Below the pieces are notes generated by a model, which was not told the DNA's origin, made no database searches, and was given only the letters and a program-made list of their open reading frames with translations. From a virus: a DNA stretch of 24,542 nt. Position numbers and translations under genes: made by a program. The DNA is taken from the IMG/VR virus record IMGVR_UViG_3300009194_000046, positions 1 through 24,542 of that record; one strand, 5' to 3'. Numbering within the stretch: the first letter of the stretch is position 1; each line of letters opens with the position of its first letter. Positions 1 to 7,642 of this stretch are shown piece after piece.

Positions 1-1
1 C

Positions 2-439
2 GAGAAACCCCAGCCCAAGGCGAAGCCCAAGGGCGGCACCAAGCCCAAGGCGGCGAAGCTCGACCTGAGCCAGCTGCCTGCCGACGTATCCCGGGAGGCC
101 GTCGAGGGTTTCATCGAGCACCGCAAAACCCTGAAGAAACCCCTCACGCAGCGGGCGCTGACGCTCAACGTCGACGAGGCGCTGCGCGCTGCTGACCGCA
201 TCCCTGGCATGACCGCCGACCAGGCTCTGGACGAGACCGTGATGGCCGGGTGGCAGGGCGTGAAAGCCGACTGGCTGGCCCGCCGCCAGGGGGCGAGCGA
301 GAACCCCGCCAAGGGCATGAATCAAGCCGAGCGGCTGCACGCCGCCAACCAGCAGGCCATCCGCGAGGCCGTGGAGCGCCGCAATGCCGATGCCGAGGGC
401 AACGGCGACCTGTTCGACAACGACGGAGGGCACTGGTGA
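2..439 (+). CDS. Phage replication protein, C-terminal part (5'-truncated)
   Basis: The reading frame is open from the first bases of the window, so this is the C-terminal 145 residues of a longer protein. It begins with a Lys/Pro-rich linker (repeated KPK and AKP steps). A helical domain follows with the signature TLNVDEALRAAD and then AGWQGVKADW about 30 residues later. This arrangement (a 'QRALTLN...GWQGV' tail) is common at the C-terminus of phage replication initiator or helicase-loader proteins of the lambda-O type, and I infer that role. The acidic end DLFDNDGGHW leads into the next gene by a TGATG overlap. The N-terminal DNA-binding part lies outside the window, so the exact family cannot be fixed. 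An ATG at 209 is internal and not a likely true start. Confidence 0.6.
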   Translation, partial: EKPQPKAKPKGGTKPKAAKLDLSQLPADVSREAVEGFIEHRKTLKKPLTQRALTLNVDEALRAADRIPGMTADQALDETVMAGWQGVKADWLARRQGASENPAKGMNQAERLHAANQQAIREAVERRNADAEGNGDLFDNDGGHW

Positions 440-1125
440 TGACCGATCATGAATTCGAGGCATTCGCCGACGTGTGGAGCCAGGCGCAGGAAATCTACAA
501 CCGCAGCGTGACGTCCGGCACCATCGAGCTGGTCTTCCGTGCCCTGCAAAGCCTCGAGCTGGACGAGATCCAGCGGGCGCTGACCCTGCACATCCAGAGC
601 CCGGACACCGGACAGTTCCCGCCGAAGCCGGGCGACGTGATCAAGTTCGCCCGTGGCGACAGCCAGAGCCGGACACTTCAGGCCTGGGCGAAGGTCGAGC
701 GCGCCATACGCAGCGTGGGCCACTACCGCGACGTGTGCTTCGACGACCCGCTGATCCACGCCGTGATCGAGCGCATGGGCGGATGGCCCAAGGTGGCCAT
801 GGTCGACAGCGAGAAGGACATCGTCTGGCTGCGCCAACGCTTCGAGGCCCAGTACCGCGCCTATGCGATCCACAAGCCCGAGGAGTGGCCGGCCTTCCTG
901 CCGGGCGTGTCGACCCAGCAGAACGCGCAGATAGGTCAGCACTCGCGCGGACGCCTGCCCGGCAAGGACATCGCCGTGATCGGCGACCAGCGGCGCGCCA
1001 TGCAGGTGGCCGAGCGTGGCCGCGGCGCCCTGGCCAACGGCACGCAGGTGAGTCGCGTGACGGGCGGCCAGCTGGCAGGGCTGATCGAGAACATGCAGGC
1101 CAACCAGCAGCAGGGGGTGGCGTAA
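439..1125 (+). CDS. Phage replication protein, DUF6475-like (protein P position)
   Basis: This 228-residue protein starts at ATG 439, which overlaps the TGA of the preceding gene; longer readings in this frame have no better start. The N-terminal third contains a helical segment followed by SPDTGQFPPKPGDVIKF (about residues 53-69). It matches the 'dp..G.F.P.PaDI' pattern of DUF6475-type phage proteins, which lie beside replication initiators and are thought to act like helicase loaders. Further on there are WPKVAM and an aromatic, Arg-rich stretch typical of that family. The C-terminal 60 residues are polar and Gln-rich. Placement directly after a replication protein and before recombination genes supports a replication role. 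Family assignment is from memory of motifs, not a search. Confidence 0.6.
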   Translation: MTDHEFEAFADVWSQAQEIYNRSVTSGTIELVFRALQSLELDEIQRALTLHIQSPDTGQFPPKPGDVIKFARGDSQSRTLQAWAKVERAIRSVGHYRDVCFDDPLIHAVIERMGGWPKVAMVDSEKDIVWLRQRFEAQYRAYAIHKPEEWPAFLPGVSTQQNAQIGQHSRGRLPGKDIAVIGDQRRAMQVAERGRGALANGTQVSRVTGGQLAGLIENMQANQQQGVA

Positions 1126-1667
1126 TGGATCTCAGCCCCCAAGCCCGCCAGACCCTGCAGGCCGTCGTCTTCACTGAGGAGCGCGAAGCCCGCGTCGAGG
1201 CCCTGCTGCGTTTCGGCGCCGAGGCCGGCGCTCGCCCGCTGCTGGAGCTGGTCGCCGACCTGGTGACCCTGGCCGATGAGGTGATCGACAACGGTCGCGA
1301 GCACGCCGTCGACCTGCTGATCCAGGAAACCGACCTTCACCCCTACTCGGCGGACAAGCTCAACTACCCGAGCCTGAAGGGGGCGCTGATCGGCCTCGAG
1401 GCGGCCGAGCGCGTCCCCGACCATGCCCGGGAGCGTGTCTGCCCCGGCTGCGCCTACCGGGCGGGCAGCGTCGCCAACCAGTGCTTCACGACCCAGAGCG
1501 ATGCCGACTCCGTGCTGGAGAACGGCGAGGCCTTCCTGTGCCACGCCCGCGGCATCGATGACGTCAGTGGCGAGCCGACGCGCCCCTGCATCGGCCATGC
1601 CTACGCCGCTCGCCAGCACGCCAAGGACTGCATGGAGGACCGCCACGGTCCCGAGGGGGCGGCGTGA
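1125..1667 (+). CDS. Cys-rich, zinc-finger-like phage protein of unknown function
   Basis: A 180-residue protein whose ATG at 1125 overlaps the previous TAA. The N-terminal half (residues 1-100) is helical and acidic, with an Ala/Leu/Glu composition. The C-terminal half carries a CPGC pair at 106-109, then Cys120, Cys139-His140, Cys155, His158 and Cys169. This spacing suggests one or two structural zinc sites. The phrase EPTRPCIGHAYAARQH is probably a conserved patch. I do not recognise a named family. Its position between a replication protein and ninB, with 4-bp overlaps on both sides, argues for translation coupling and for a job in replication or recombination. A single-stranded-DNA-related or nuclease accessory role is possible but unproven. 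Confidence 0.55.
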   Translation: MDLSPQARQTLQAVVFTEEREARVEALLRFGAEAGARPLLELVADLVTLADEVIDNGREHAVDLLIQETDLHPYSADKLNYPSLKGALIGLEAAERVPDHARERVCPGCAYRAGSVANQCFTTQSDADSVLENGEAFLCHARGIDDVSGEPTRPCIGHAYAARQHAKDCMEDRHGPEGAA

Positions 1668-2122
1668 CACGCACCGCTTCCGCCAACCAGGTCGAGTACG
1701 TGATCCAGCACCCTGGGCAGCTGGCCCCAGTCATGAGCCAGGCGATGGAGATGGCCGGCCGTGGGCTCAAGGGCGGCCCGGTGCGGGTGATCCTGACACG
1801 CATCGAGGAGAAGCGCACCGACGCCCAGAACAAGAAGCTGTGGCCCATGCTGAACGACCTGTCGACACAGGTGGTATGGCACGGCGTCACGCTCAAGCCC
1901 CACGAGTGGAAGGACCTGGCCACTGCCGCCCTGAAGCGCCACCGCATGGTGCCCGGCATGGACGGCGGTTTCGTCATGGTCGGGCTCAGCACCAGCCGCA
2001 TGAGTAAGCGGGTGTTCTGCGACCTGATCGAGTGCATGTACGCCTTCGGTACCGAGCAGGGCGTGCAGTGGAGCGAGCCCGCGCTGGCTCTCTACGAGGA
2101 ATATCGGGAGGCCCGCCAATGA
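1664..2122 (+). CDS. ninB: NinB-family recombination protein
   Basis: A 152-residue protein of usual NinB size, read from GTG 1664, which overlaps the previous stop by 4 bp. Family signatures are clear: RIEEKRTDAQNKKLWPML (about residues 46-63), VVWHGVTLKPHEWKDL (70-85), and VPGMDGGFVMVGLSTSRMSK (96-115), then LIECMYAFGTEQGV. NinB (lambda Orf) binds single-stranded DNA and SSB and replaces RecFOR functions in phage recombination. The catalogue of neighbours (HNH/Ref-like protein, RuvC-like resolvase) makes a coherent recombination block. Nothing looks truncated. The GTG start is the only one placed right for translational coupling. Confidence 0.9.
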   Translation: MTRTASANQVEYVIQHPGQLAPVMSQAMEMAGRGLKGGPVRVILTRIEEKRTDAQNKKLWPMLNDLSTQVVWHGVTLKPHEWKDLATAALKRHRMVPGMDGGFVMVGLSTSRMSKRVFCDLIECMYAFGTEQGVQWSEPALALYEEYREARQ

Positions 2123-2466
2123 TCCCCAAGAGCAAGGCCTGGCGCAGCGAGCGCTATCTGGCATGGGTGCGCAGCCTGCCGTGCTGCATGACCGGTGAGG
2201 AGGGCTGCGAAGCCCATCACGTCATCGGACTCGGCTGGGGGCTGTCCGGCTGGGGGCTCAAGGCCCCGGACGCCTTCGTGATGCCGCTGACCCCGTGGGC
2301 GCATCGCATGGTGCACCAGCGTGCCGACTGGCAGCCCTGGCAGGTGGAGTGGCTGCAGCAGACGATCCGCGCCGGCCTGAGCCACTTCGCCACCGACCCC
2401 GACATCCGCGAGCAGCTGACACTTGCGCTCGCTTTCATCGACGCCATGGAGGGCGCCACGGCATGA
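2119..2466 (+). CDS. Small HNH/Ref-like nuclease (DUF968-type)
   Basis: A 115-residue protein from ATG 2119 (overlapping the ninB stop). The core reads C22-C23, C30, then EAHHVIG (His33-His34), KAPDAFVMPLT (about 48-58) and AHRMVHQ (His62, His66). The Cys/His pattern followed by 'K.pD....PL...H...H' is that of the Ref/DUF968 group of HNH-fold phage nucleases. Phage P1 Ref is a RecA-dependent nuclease of that group. The C-terminus is helical (WQVEWLQQTI, then ALAFIDAME). It is much shorter than P1 Ref and lacks its long basic N-terminal tail. Location between ninB and a resolvase gene supports a recombination/nuclease role. Catalytic activity is inferred from motifs. Confidence 0.75.
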   Translation: MIPKSKAWRSERYLAWVRSLPCCMTGEEGCEAHHVIGLGWGLSGWGLKAPDAFVMPLTPWAHRMVHQRADWQPWQVEWLQQTIRAGLSHFATDPDIREQLTLALAFIDAMEGATA

Positions 2467-2936
2467 GCATCATGGGCATCGATCCCGGCAAGTCCGGGGG
2501 TATCGCATCCATCACCGACGGCCAGGCCGCCGGCATCCCCATGCCGCTGGTCGGCAAGGACATCGACGGCCACGAGCTGGCCGCCATCCTGCGCGCCGCC
2601 GCCCCCGAGCTGGTGATCATCGAGAAGGTCGGCGCCATGCCCAAGCAGGGGGTGACGTCCACCTTCAACTTCGGCGCCGGGTATGGCCGCCTGCTGGGCG
2701 TGTGTGAAGCCCTGGGCATCCCGTACCGCCTGGTGACCCCGCAGGCGTGGAAGAAGCGCGTACTTGCCGGCACCGCCAAGGAGAAGTCCGACGCCATCGC
2801 GTTCGTGAAGCGCGCCTTCCCCATGGTCGACCTCACGCCCGGGCAGAAGCGTGTGCCGCATGACGGTATCGCCGACGCCGTGTGCCTGGCCGAGTACGGC
2901 CGCCAACTGATGACCGGCAACCAGGGAGCGGCATGA
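2463..2936 (+). CDS. RuvC-type Holliday junction resolvase, phage class
   Basis: A 157-residue RNase H-fold protein starting at ATG 2463 (4-bp overlap). MGIDPGKSGG supplies the first acidic residue, Asp7. VIIEKVGAMPKQG supplies Glu54. PQAWKK (93-98) and KEKSDAIAFVKRAFP (107-120) form the conserved basic/helical part, and HDGIADAVCLAEY gives Asp134 and Asp138. This is the complete four-acid set of RuvC-like nucleases, and the length is normal. It should cleave branched recombination or replication intermediates before packaging. A second in-frame ATG at 2472 is possible but gives a shorter protein starting right at the catalytic strand, so 2463 is preferred. Confidence 0.88.
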   Translation: MSIMGIDPGKSGGIASITDGQAAGIPMPLVGKDIDGHELAAILRAAAPELVIIEKVGAMPKQGVTSTFNFGAGYGRLLGVCEALGIPYRLVTPQAWKKRVLAGTAKEKSDAIAFVKRAFPMVDLTPGQKRVPHDGIADAVCLAEYGRQLMTGNQGAA

Positions 2937-2961
2937 AGGCAGCGAGTCAGCGAAAGCTCGA

Positions 2962-3135
2962 GTGGCGGAAGTCAGCGACTACTGCATCCAGGCGGGGCCG
3001 TATCGCCTCGCCAAGGTGGTGATGGGTAAGCACGAATGGTTCGTGCTGCATGCCGGCGACGAGAGGCTGGGCATGTGGCGCGAGGACGCGGCAGCCGCGA
3101 AGCGGGCCGCACAGGCGCATAGCGACGGACGTTGA
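2962..3135 (+). CDS. Small hypothetical phage protein
   Basis: A 57-residue ORF read from GTG 2962. Its product starts VAEVSDYCIQAGPYRLAK and continues through KHEWFVLHAGDERLGMW to a basic Ala-rich end. Third-position GC bias and sensible amphipathic composition suggest it is coding. An ATG at 2933 overlaps the resolvase stop in the manner of its neighbours, but that frame ends after 29 codons. The true protein may therefore start at the GTG, or be a remnant split by a frameshift. No family is recognised. The compact aromatic/β-like pattern (YRLAKVVMGKHEWFVL) resembles small phage proteins that form one β-sheet domain. Function unknown. Confidence 0.5.
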   Translation: MAEVSDYCIQAGPYRLAKVVMGKHEWFVLHAGDERLGMWREDAAAAKRAAQAHSDGR

Positions 3136-3153
3136 GCTGACGACGGGGGAAGC

Positions 3154-3828
3154 ATGGAGCAGGTTGAGGCGGCAGCCAATGCGGTAGTGGGACGTCGACG
3201 CCGGGGTGGTCAGGGGGTGCCATCCCGTCAGGAGCAAGTGCTGCTGGCCAGCCAGGTCGGCGAGCGTCTGCGCGAGGCGCGCGAGATGCAGGGGTATTCG
3301 CAGGTCAAGGCGGCCCAGATGCTGGGTTACGCGAACTCCACCAAGCTGGCCAAGATCGAGGGTGGCCGCGACAGCTCGCAGATCCCGTTGTGGGTCGTGA
3401 AGCGCGCCGGCGTGCTGTATGACGTGTCCATCGACTACCTGCTGGGCAATACCGAATCCATGGAAGTCGGCGAGGTCCGCAATCACGCGGCCCGTGACGC
3501 CATCATCCTGATGCGCGAGGAGTGGGAACGCATCCGCTGGCGGGACATGGTGGCCACCCGCGAGGTTCAGGACCGCCTCGAGGCCGTGGAGTCGCTGGTT
3601 ACCCTGCTCGTCGACCAGGTGGGCGAGGCTGAGGATGCTCTGGCGCGCGTCGAGGAGCTGAACCCCCGTCGCTGGGACAACGTGAAGGGTGGCGCTCGTC
3701 TGCAATCCGCCGTCGATCGTGCCGCCGCCACGGGCCGCACTGCCCAAGGCAAGCTGAAGCGCCTGCATCGCGACGCTCGCTCGGCTGCTGGCGGTGTCCA
3801 GCCGGAACTGGAGCTGGTGTACACCTGA
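3154..3828 (+). CDS. XRE-family helix-turn-helix regulator
   Basis: A 224-residue protein from ATG 3154, preceded by GGGGGAAG at good spacing. A basic N-terminal arm (RRRRGG at about 14-19) leads into a Cro/CI-type helix-turn-helix at about 35-98. This runs from VGERLREAREMQGYSQVKAA through LAKIEGGR to SIDYLLG. The C-terminal 120 residues are helical and charged (EWERIRWRDM, EVQDRLEAVESLVTLL, VGEAEDALARVEEL), probably a coiled-coil or oligomerisation region. It is not a CI-type repressor, because no LexA/S24 peptidase segment is present. It sits at the junction between recombination and packaging genes, 1 bp before the terminase small-subunit ATG, so control of late genes is a reasonable inference. 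Confidence 0.75.
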   Translation: MEQVEAAANAVVGRRRRGGQGVPSRQEQVLLASQVGERLREAREMQGYSQVKAAQMLGYANSTKLAKIEGGRDSSQIPLWVVKRAGVLYDVSIDYLLGNTESMEVGEVRNHAARDAIILMREEWERIRWRDMVATREVQDRLEAVESLVTLLVDQVGEAEDALARVEELNPRRWDNVKGGARLQSAVDRAAATGRTAQGKLKRLHRDARSAAGGVQPELELVYT

Positions 3829-3829
3829 T

Positions 3830-4828
3830 ATGGCGAAGCTGACGGAACAGCAGTGGCGGCAGGCCCGGGAAACCTGGGAGGCGGATTCGCGCAGCGGTTA
3901 CGCCTGGCTGATTCGGGAGCTGGATCTCGACATCTCGGGGCCGGCCGTGCGCAAGCGGGCGCTCAAGGAGGAGTGGGCCAAGGGGGGCGGCAAGGCGAAA
4001 CCCGCCCGGAAACCGAAAACCCGGAAACCCAAGGCGAAAACCGAAAACCAGAAACCCCGCCGGAAACCGGAAACCCCTGTCGAGGACCTGGAGGAACTGC
4101 CGCCGGAGCTCGAAGACAAGGCGGTACCGCTGGAGGAGGCCGATTCGATCCCCTTCGATGAGGCGGGGGAGGAGGTGGGCGGCGCATCTCACAATTTCAC
4201 CCTAACGCGCGTATGCACGCAGTCGCTCGAGGAGGACTTCGGCGACAGCCCGCTGCATGAGATATACGAGACCGATGCTCCCGGCCGCACCAAGTATCGC
4301 CGCCAGTACGCGCGACTCGCCTACAAGCATGCCCTGCTGGGGGCGACGCCTGCTCATGTGGCCAGCCTGCTGGAGGTGACGGAGCGCACCGTCTACGACT
4401 GGATGGAGGTGCACCCCGAATTTCGCGCCGCCATGGAACAGGGCCGGCTCGATGCCGATGCCAACGTGGCGCGCTCGCTGTACAAGAAGGCCACCGGCTA
4501 CACCCACCAGGCGGTCAAGGTGTTCCAGTACCAGGGCGCGCCGGTGGTGGTGCCCTATACCGAGATCGTGGCCCCGGATACCGAGGCCGCGAAGTTCTGG
4601 CTCAAGAACCGCCAGCCCGAGCTTTGGAAGGACAAGGTGGAGGTCGAGGAGAAGCCCGAGGCCGCTATCGTCGACAAGGAGGCGATGGCGCGGGTCTATC
4701 GCGACGCCCTGGAGCATGCCGCCGAGGTCGAGCGCGACATGCAGGGGCGTGCCGAGCGCCTGGGGCTGATCATCGATCACGACAGCCTCGGCACCCCTGG
4801 AGGCGACGCAGGGGGCGGCGATGCCTAA
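3830..4828 (+). CDS. Terminase small subunit
   Basis: A 332-residue protein from ATG 3830. Residues 1-51 form a short helical domain ending in SGPAVRKRALKEEWAK. Residues 52-84 are a Lys/Pro linker with repeated KP steps, followed by a very acidic stretch (85-118). Residues 150-235 contain a helix-turn-helix (TPAHVASLLEVTERTVYDW) and the following phrase ADANVARSLYKKATGYTH, a hallmark of phage terminase small subunits. AAKFWLKNRQPELWKDK (about 250-266) is another family signature. The protein recognises the packaging site and recruits the large subunit, whose gene overlaps it by 8 bp. The repetitive DNA behind the linker is described separately. Confidence 0.87.
   Translation: MAKLTEQQWRQARETWEADSRSGYAWLIRELDLDISGPAVRKRALKEEWAKGGGKAKPARKPKTRKPKAKTENQKPRRKPETPVEDLEELPPELEDKAVPLEEADSIPFDEAGEEVGGASHNFTLTRVCTQSLEEDFGDSPLHEIYETDAPGRTKYRRQYARLAYKHALLGATPAHVASLLEVTERTVYDWMEVHPEFRAAMEQGRLDADANVARSLYKKATGYTHQAVKVFQYQGAPVVVPYTEIVAPDTEAAKFWLKNRQPELWKDKVEVEEKPEAAIVDKEAMARVYRDALEHAAEVERDMQGRAERLGLIIDHDSLGTPGGDAGGGDA
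3998..4076 (+). repeat. Cluster of nine AAACC steps inside the small-terminase gene
   Basis: AAACC occurs at 3998, 4010, 4017, 4025, 4038, 4045, 4052, 4064 and 4071, mostly 7-8 or 12-13 bp apart. It encodes the KP-rich linker of the small terminase subunit. It may be no more than a low-complexity coding repeat. Packaging sites do often lie within or beside this gene in other phages, so a binding-site role is possible. Confidence 0.6.
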
Positions 4829-6344
4829 GAAGAAGGCCCTGCTGCACGAGGACCCGCGCTGGCTGCCGTTCTGCGAGACCTATGCCGGCGACCTGGTGCG
4901 CTTCCAGGTCGAGGTGCTGGAGATGCGGCCCACGCCCCAGCAAATCCAGCTGTTCCGAAGCGTGGCGCCTTCCCGTTCCATGGTGTCGGTGGCGTCGGGT
5001 CACGGCACGGGCAAGACGACCAGCATCGCGGCCATCGTGCTGTGGCACCTGCTCTGCTATCCGCAGTCCATCACGCTTCTGACCGCCAACGACATGGCGC
5101 AGCTCAAGGCGACGCTGTGGAAGGAGATCGGCCTGGCCGTCGAGCGTATCCGCCGCGGGCCGTTCGGCTGGCTGGCCGAGCATATCGAGATTCTGTCCAA
5201 CGGCGTGATGCGCATCATCGGCTTCAAGGACACCTGGTTCGTGGAGTCGAAGACCGCCAACGAGAAGACCGCCAACAAGATGGCCGGTCGCCATGGCGAA
5301 TGGCTGATGATCATCGGCGACGAGGCGGCGACGCTGCCCGATGCCGTGCTGACCACGCTGCGCGGCGCGCTGACCGAGGAGCACAACCGCATGCTGCTCA
5401 CCAGTCAGCCCACGCGCAATGCCGGTTTCTTCTTCCGCACCCATCACGACCTGAGCAAGCTCAACGGCGGCGACTGGACGCCGCTGGTGTTCTCATCCAT
5501 CGAGTCGCCGCTGGTCAACGACGCCGCCCTGCTCGAGCTGTGGGAGAGCTACGACGACGACGAGCGCCGCGTGCGCCTGCTGGGCCAGTTCCCGCAGGAG
5601 TCGGGCAAGCACATGATGAACCTGCCCGTGGCCGAGTCCATGTACCGGCGCGGGCGCATCATCGGCGATGACGAGCCCTATGGCTGGATCATCCTCGCCG
5701 ACATCGCCAGCGGCGAGGGGCTGCGCGACAAGTCGACCATCGTCGCCGCTCGAGTGATCGGCTACGGCGAGCGCGGGCCCGACGCGCGCCGCGTGGAGAT
5801 CGTGGCCGTACCGGTGATGACCAACAACGTGCGCAGCAACCGCTTCGCCGGCGCCATCGCCGAGGAGGGCGACCCGCACGACGGCGTGACCTATGTCGTG
5901 GACTCCGGCGGCCTGGGCATCAACGTCTGCCAGGACCTCGAGGACATGGGCAAGCCCGTGCATCGCATCAACTGGGGCAATCCGTGCTTCCAGAACAAGA
6001 ACAAGGAGCGCTACCTCAACCTCCGCGCGCAGGCCATGCACCAGGCCGCCCGGGCCGCCAAGGAGGGCAGGCTGTCGGTGCTCACCGGCGAGCACCGCAA
6101 CACCATGCTGTCGCAGTCGAGCCGGATACCGAAGACCTTCACCGACAAGGGGCGCATCCGAGTGCCGCCCAAGCACAGCAAGGAGTGGGAGGGCATGGCG
6201 TCGCCCGACCTCTGGGACGCGGTCTGCTTCGCCTTCATCGAGGGGCTGATCTACACCGCCAGCCAAGAAGGGCCGGGCGAGGATCGAACGCTGGGCGAGT
6301 CGCTGGAGAGCGAGGTCGAAGCGCTCTTTGGTGACGTGGTGTAG
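4821..6344 (+). CDS. Terminase large subunit (ATPase and nuclease)
   Basis: A 507-residue protein of normal size, starting at ATG 4821 inside the end of the small-subunit gene. The ATPase domain has Walker A GHGTGKT (residues 60-66), Walker B LMIIGDEA (163-170) with Glu169 as catalytic acid, and coupling motif TSQPTR (195-200). The nuclease domain begins with IILADIASGEG (Asp295). Acidic residues follow in TYVVDSGGLG, and SPDLWDAVCFAF closes the fold, giving the usual RNase H-like metal site. The enzyme pumps DNA into the prohead and cuts the concatemer. The C-terminal tail is acidic and may contact the portal. All key residues are present, so the gene looks functional. Confidence 0.95.
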   Translation: MPKKKALLHEDPRWLPFCETYAGDLVRFQVEVLEMRPTPQQIQLFRSVAPSRSMVSVASGHGTGKTTSIAAIVLWHLLCYPQSITLLTANDMAQLKATLWKEIGLAVERIRRGPFGWLAEHIEILSNGVMRIIGFKDTWFVESKTANEKTANKMAGRHGEWLMIIGDEAATLPDAVLTTLRGALTEEHNRMLLTSQPTRNAGFFFRTHHDLSKLNGGDWTPLVFSSIESPLVNDAALLELWESYDDDERRVRLLGQFPQESGKHMMNLPVAESMYRRGRIIGDDEPYGWIILADIASGEGLRDKSTIVAARVIGYGERGPDARRVEIVAVPVMTNNVRSNRFAGAIAEEGDPHDGVTYVVDSGGLGINVCQDLEDMGKPVHRINWGNPCFQNKNKERYLNLRAQAMHQAARAAKEGRLSVLTGEHRNTMLSQSSRIPKTFTDKGRIRVPPKHSKEWEGMASPDLWDAVCFAFIEGLIYTASQEGPGEDRTLGESLESEVEALFGDVV

Positions 6345-6380
6345 AATGGCGGACTCATCGCCACGTTACGGAGCAAGGGA

Positions 6381-7610
6381 ATGATCCGAGTCCGCCGAGC
6401 CGTCGCCGTCACTCTGGGCGCCGTCGCCCTGTTCGCCGGTGCCGCCCACGCCGAGCCGCTATTTGAAGTGGATGAGCGCCTGGTGGACATTGAGGTGAGG
6501 CAGCAGGCTGAAAGTTACGTCGGTCGCGTCGCCTCAGGGCAGGCCCAGCAGGTGGCTGCAGAGGTCTGCCAGGGCGATGTGAGCAACAATTTCGGTCGCG
6601 GCTATACTCGCCAGCGATGCATGAGCCTCGCAAGTGAGACGTTCTCTGAAATGGTCAGTGAGTATGAGACGAGGCAGTCTCAGCAGCGAAGAGCGGCAGA
6701 GGAGAGGGCTGAAAAGAGAGCGGCCGAACGAGCTGAGCTTGAGGCTGAGTACGAGCGCAGACAGCAGGAGATCGCCGAGGCACGTCGTGAGGCGAAAGAG
6801 CAAGCGATCTCTGCATGGGAGGGCGCTCCCCCTTTGACTGATCGTCAGGCGCGCTTCATCGACGATGTTTTCGGCGGCGTCTACTCCCAGTCGGACCAAT
6901 ATGTTGCCGGCGTCGGCTCAGTGTCTCAGTCAATGCTCCGGCTAGGCGTAGAGCAAGGCCGGCTCCACATGGCCTTCGCTAATCGTTCGCTGAATCCTGT
7001 CGTCGAATCAGTCGACAAGGAGAACCGATCATTCAACTTCCGCATTGGCGGCGGACGCCTGGCCACCATGCAGAGGTCGGCCAATATGGCGGTGCTGACA
7101 GGGTATGATGGCACCCAGTATCTCTATTTCGTGCGCCGCCTTGCTGGGGAGGATCGAGAAAGAATCGGGATGCAGCGCCAGACGGCGGCCGTGGAGCAGT
7201 CCCCATCGCCTCAGCAAGCCCAGCTTGTCGACGCAATCCTGACTCGTGACCAGGTTAGGCAGATCGCTGCCATGATGCTTGATGCCTATCAGGATGGCGG
7301 GGTGGGGGAGATGCGACGCACCGAGCAGCAGTGCTGGCAGGACCTGGCCGCCGCTACCGGCGACGCCGAGGTGATTGCGGCAGCGTGTGGTCTCGCGGCC
7401 TTGGCGGGGTCGACCATCGAGACCGGAAGCGCTGAAGGTGCAGAGCGTCAGCCGGCCCAAGAGTACCAAGGCGCCGCTACCATTGAGCGCATAGAGGGGC
7501 ACATGGCCGACAGCCAGTTCAGCCAAGCCTCCATCGAGCGCATGAAGTCGGAAACCCTGAGCCCGCATATGCAGACCGTAGCCAATGCTCTAGGCAATGC
7601 GGCTCGCTAA
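6381..7610 (+). CDS. Secreted coiled-coil protein of unknown function (moron-like)
   Basis: A 409-residue protein from ATG 6381. A textbook Sec signal peptide occupies residues 1-24 (basic MIRVRR, hydrophobic core, AHA cleavage site). The mature part has Cys63 and Cys80, then a long Glu/Arg/Ala coiled coil (about 96-142). A mixed domain follows with NRSFNFRIGGGRLATM and YLYFVRRLAG, then a C-terminal helical region with a further Cys pair (EQQCWQDL ... AAACGLAAL). No family is recognised. Base composition and codon choice look less GC-rich than the neighbours, and the gene separates terminase from head genes. A -10-like TAGAAT lies at 6342-6347 without a good -35. These traits suggest a horizontally acquired moron expressed on its own, exported to the host periplasm. 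Confidence 0.7.
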   Translation: MIRVRRAVAVTLGAVALFAGAAHAEPLFEVDERLVDIEVRQQAESYVGRVASGQAQQVAAEVCQGDVSNNFGRGYTRQRCMSLASETFSEMVSEYETRQSQQRRAAEERAEKRAAERAELEAEYERRQQEIAEARREAKEQAISAWEGAPPLTDRQARFIDDVFGGVYSQSDQYVAGVGSVSQSMLRLGVEQGRLHMAFANRSLNPVVESVDKENRSFNFRIGGGRLATMQRSANMAVLTGYDGTQYLYFVRRLAGEDRERIGMQRQTAAVEQSPSPQQAQLVDAILTRDQVRQIAAMMLDAYQDGGVGEMRRTEQQCWQDLAAATGDAEVIAAACGLAALAGSTIETGSAEGAERQPAQEYQGAATIERIEGHMADSQFSQASIERMKSETLSPHMQTVANALGNAAR

Positions 7611-7642
7611 CCTCGGAAAACCCCGCGCCACCCTCTGACCTG

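Noticed and set aside
250-438. Upstream extension of the DUF6475-like gene
   Set aside because: Extension is Arg/Pro/Gly-rich out-of-frame reading of the previous gene; ATG 439 overlaps the stop as in the neighbours.
6342-6347. TAGAAT as a proven promoter for the secreted moron
   Set aside because: No acceptable -35 box at 16-18 bp, so it is mentioned as a weak hint and not listed as a feature.
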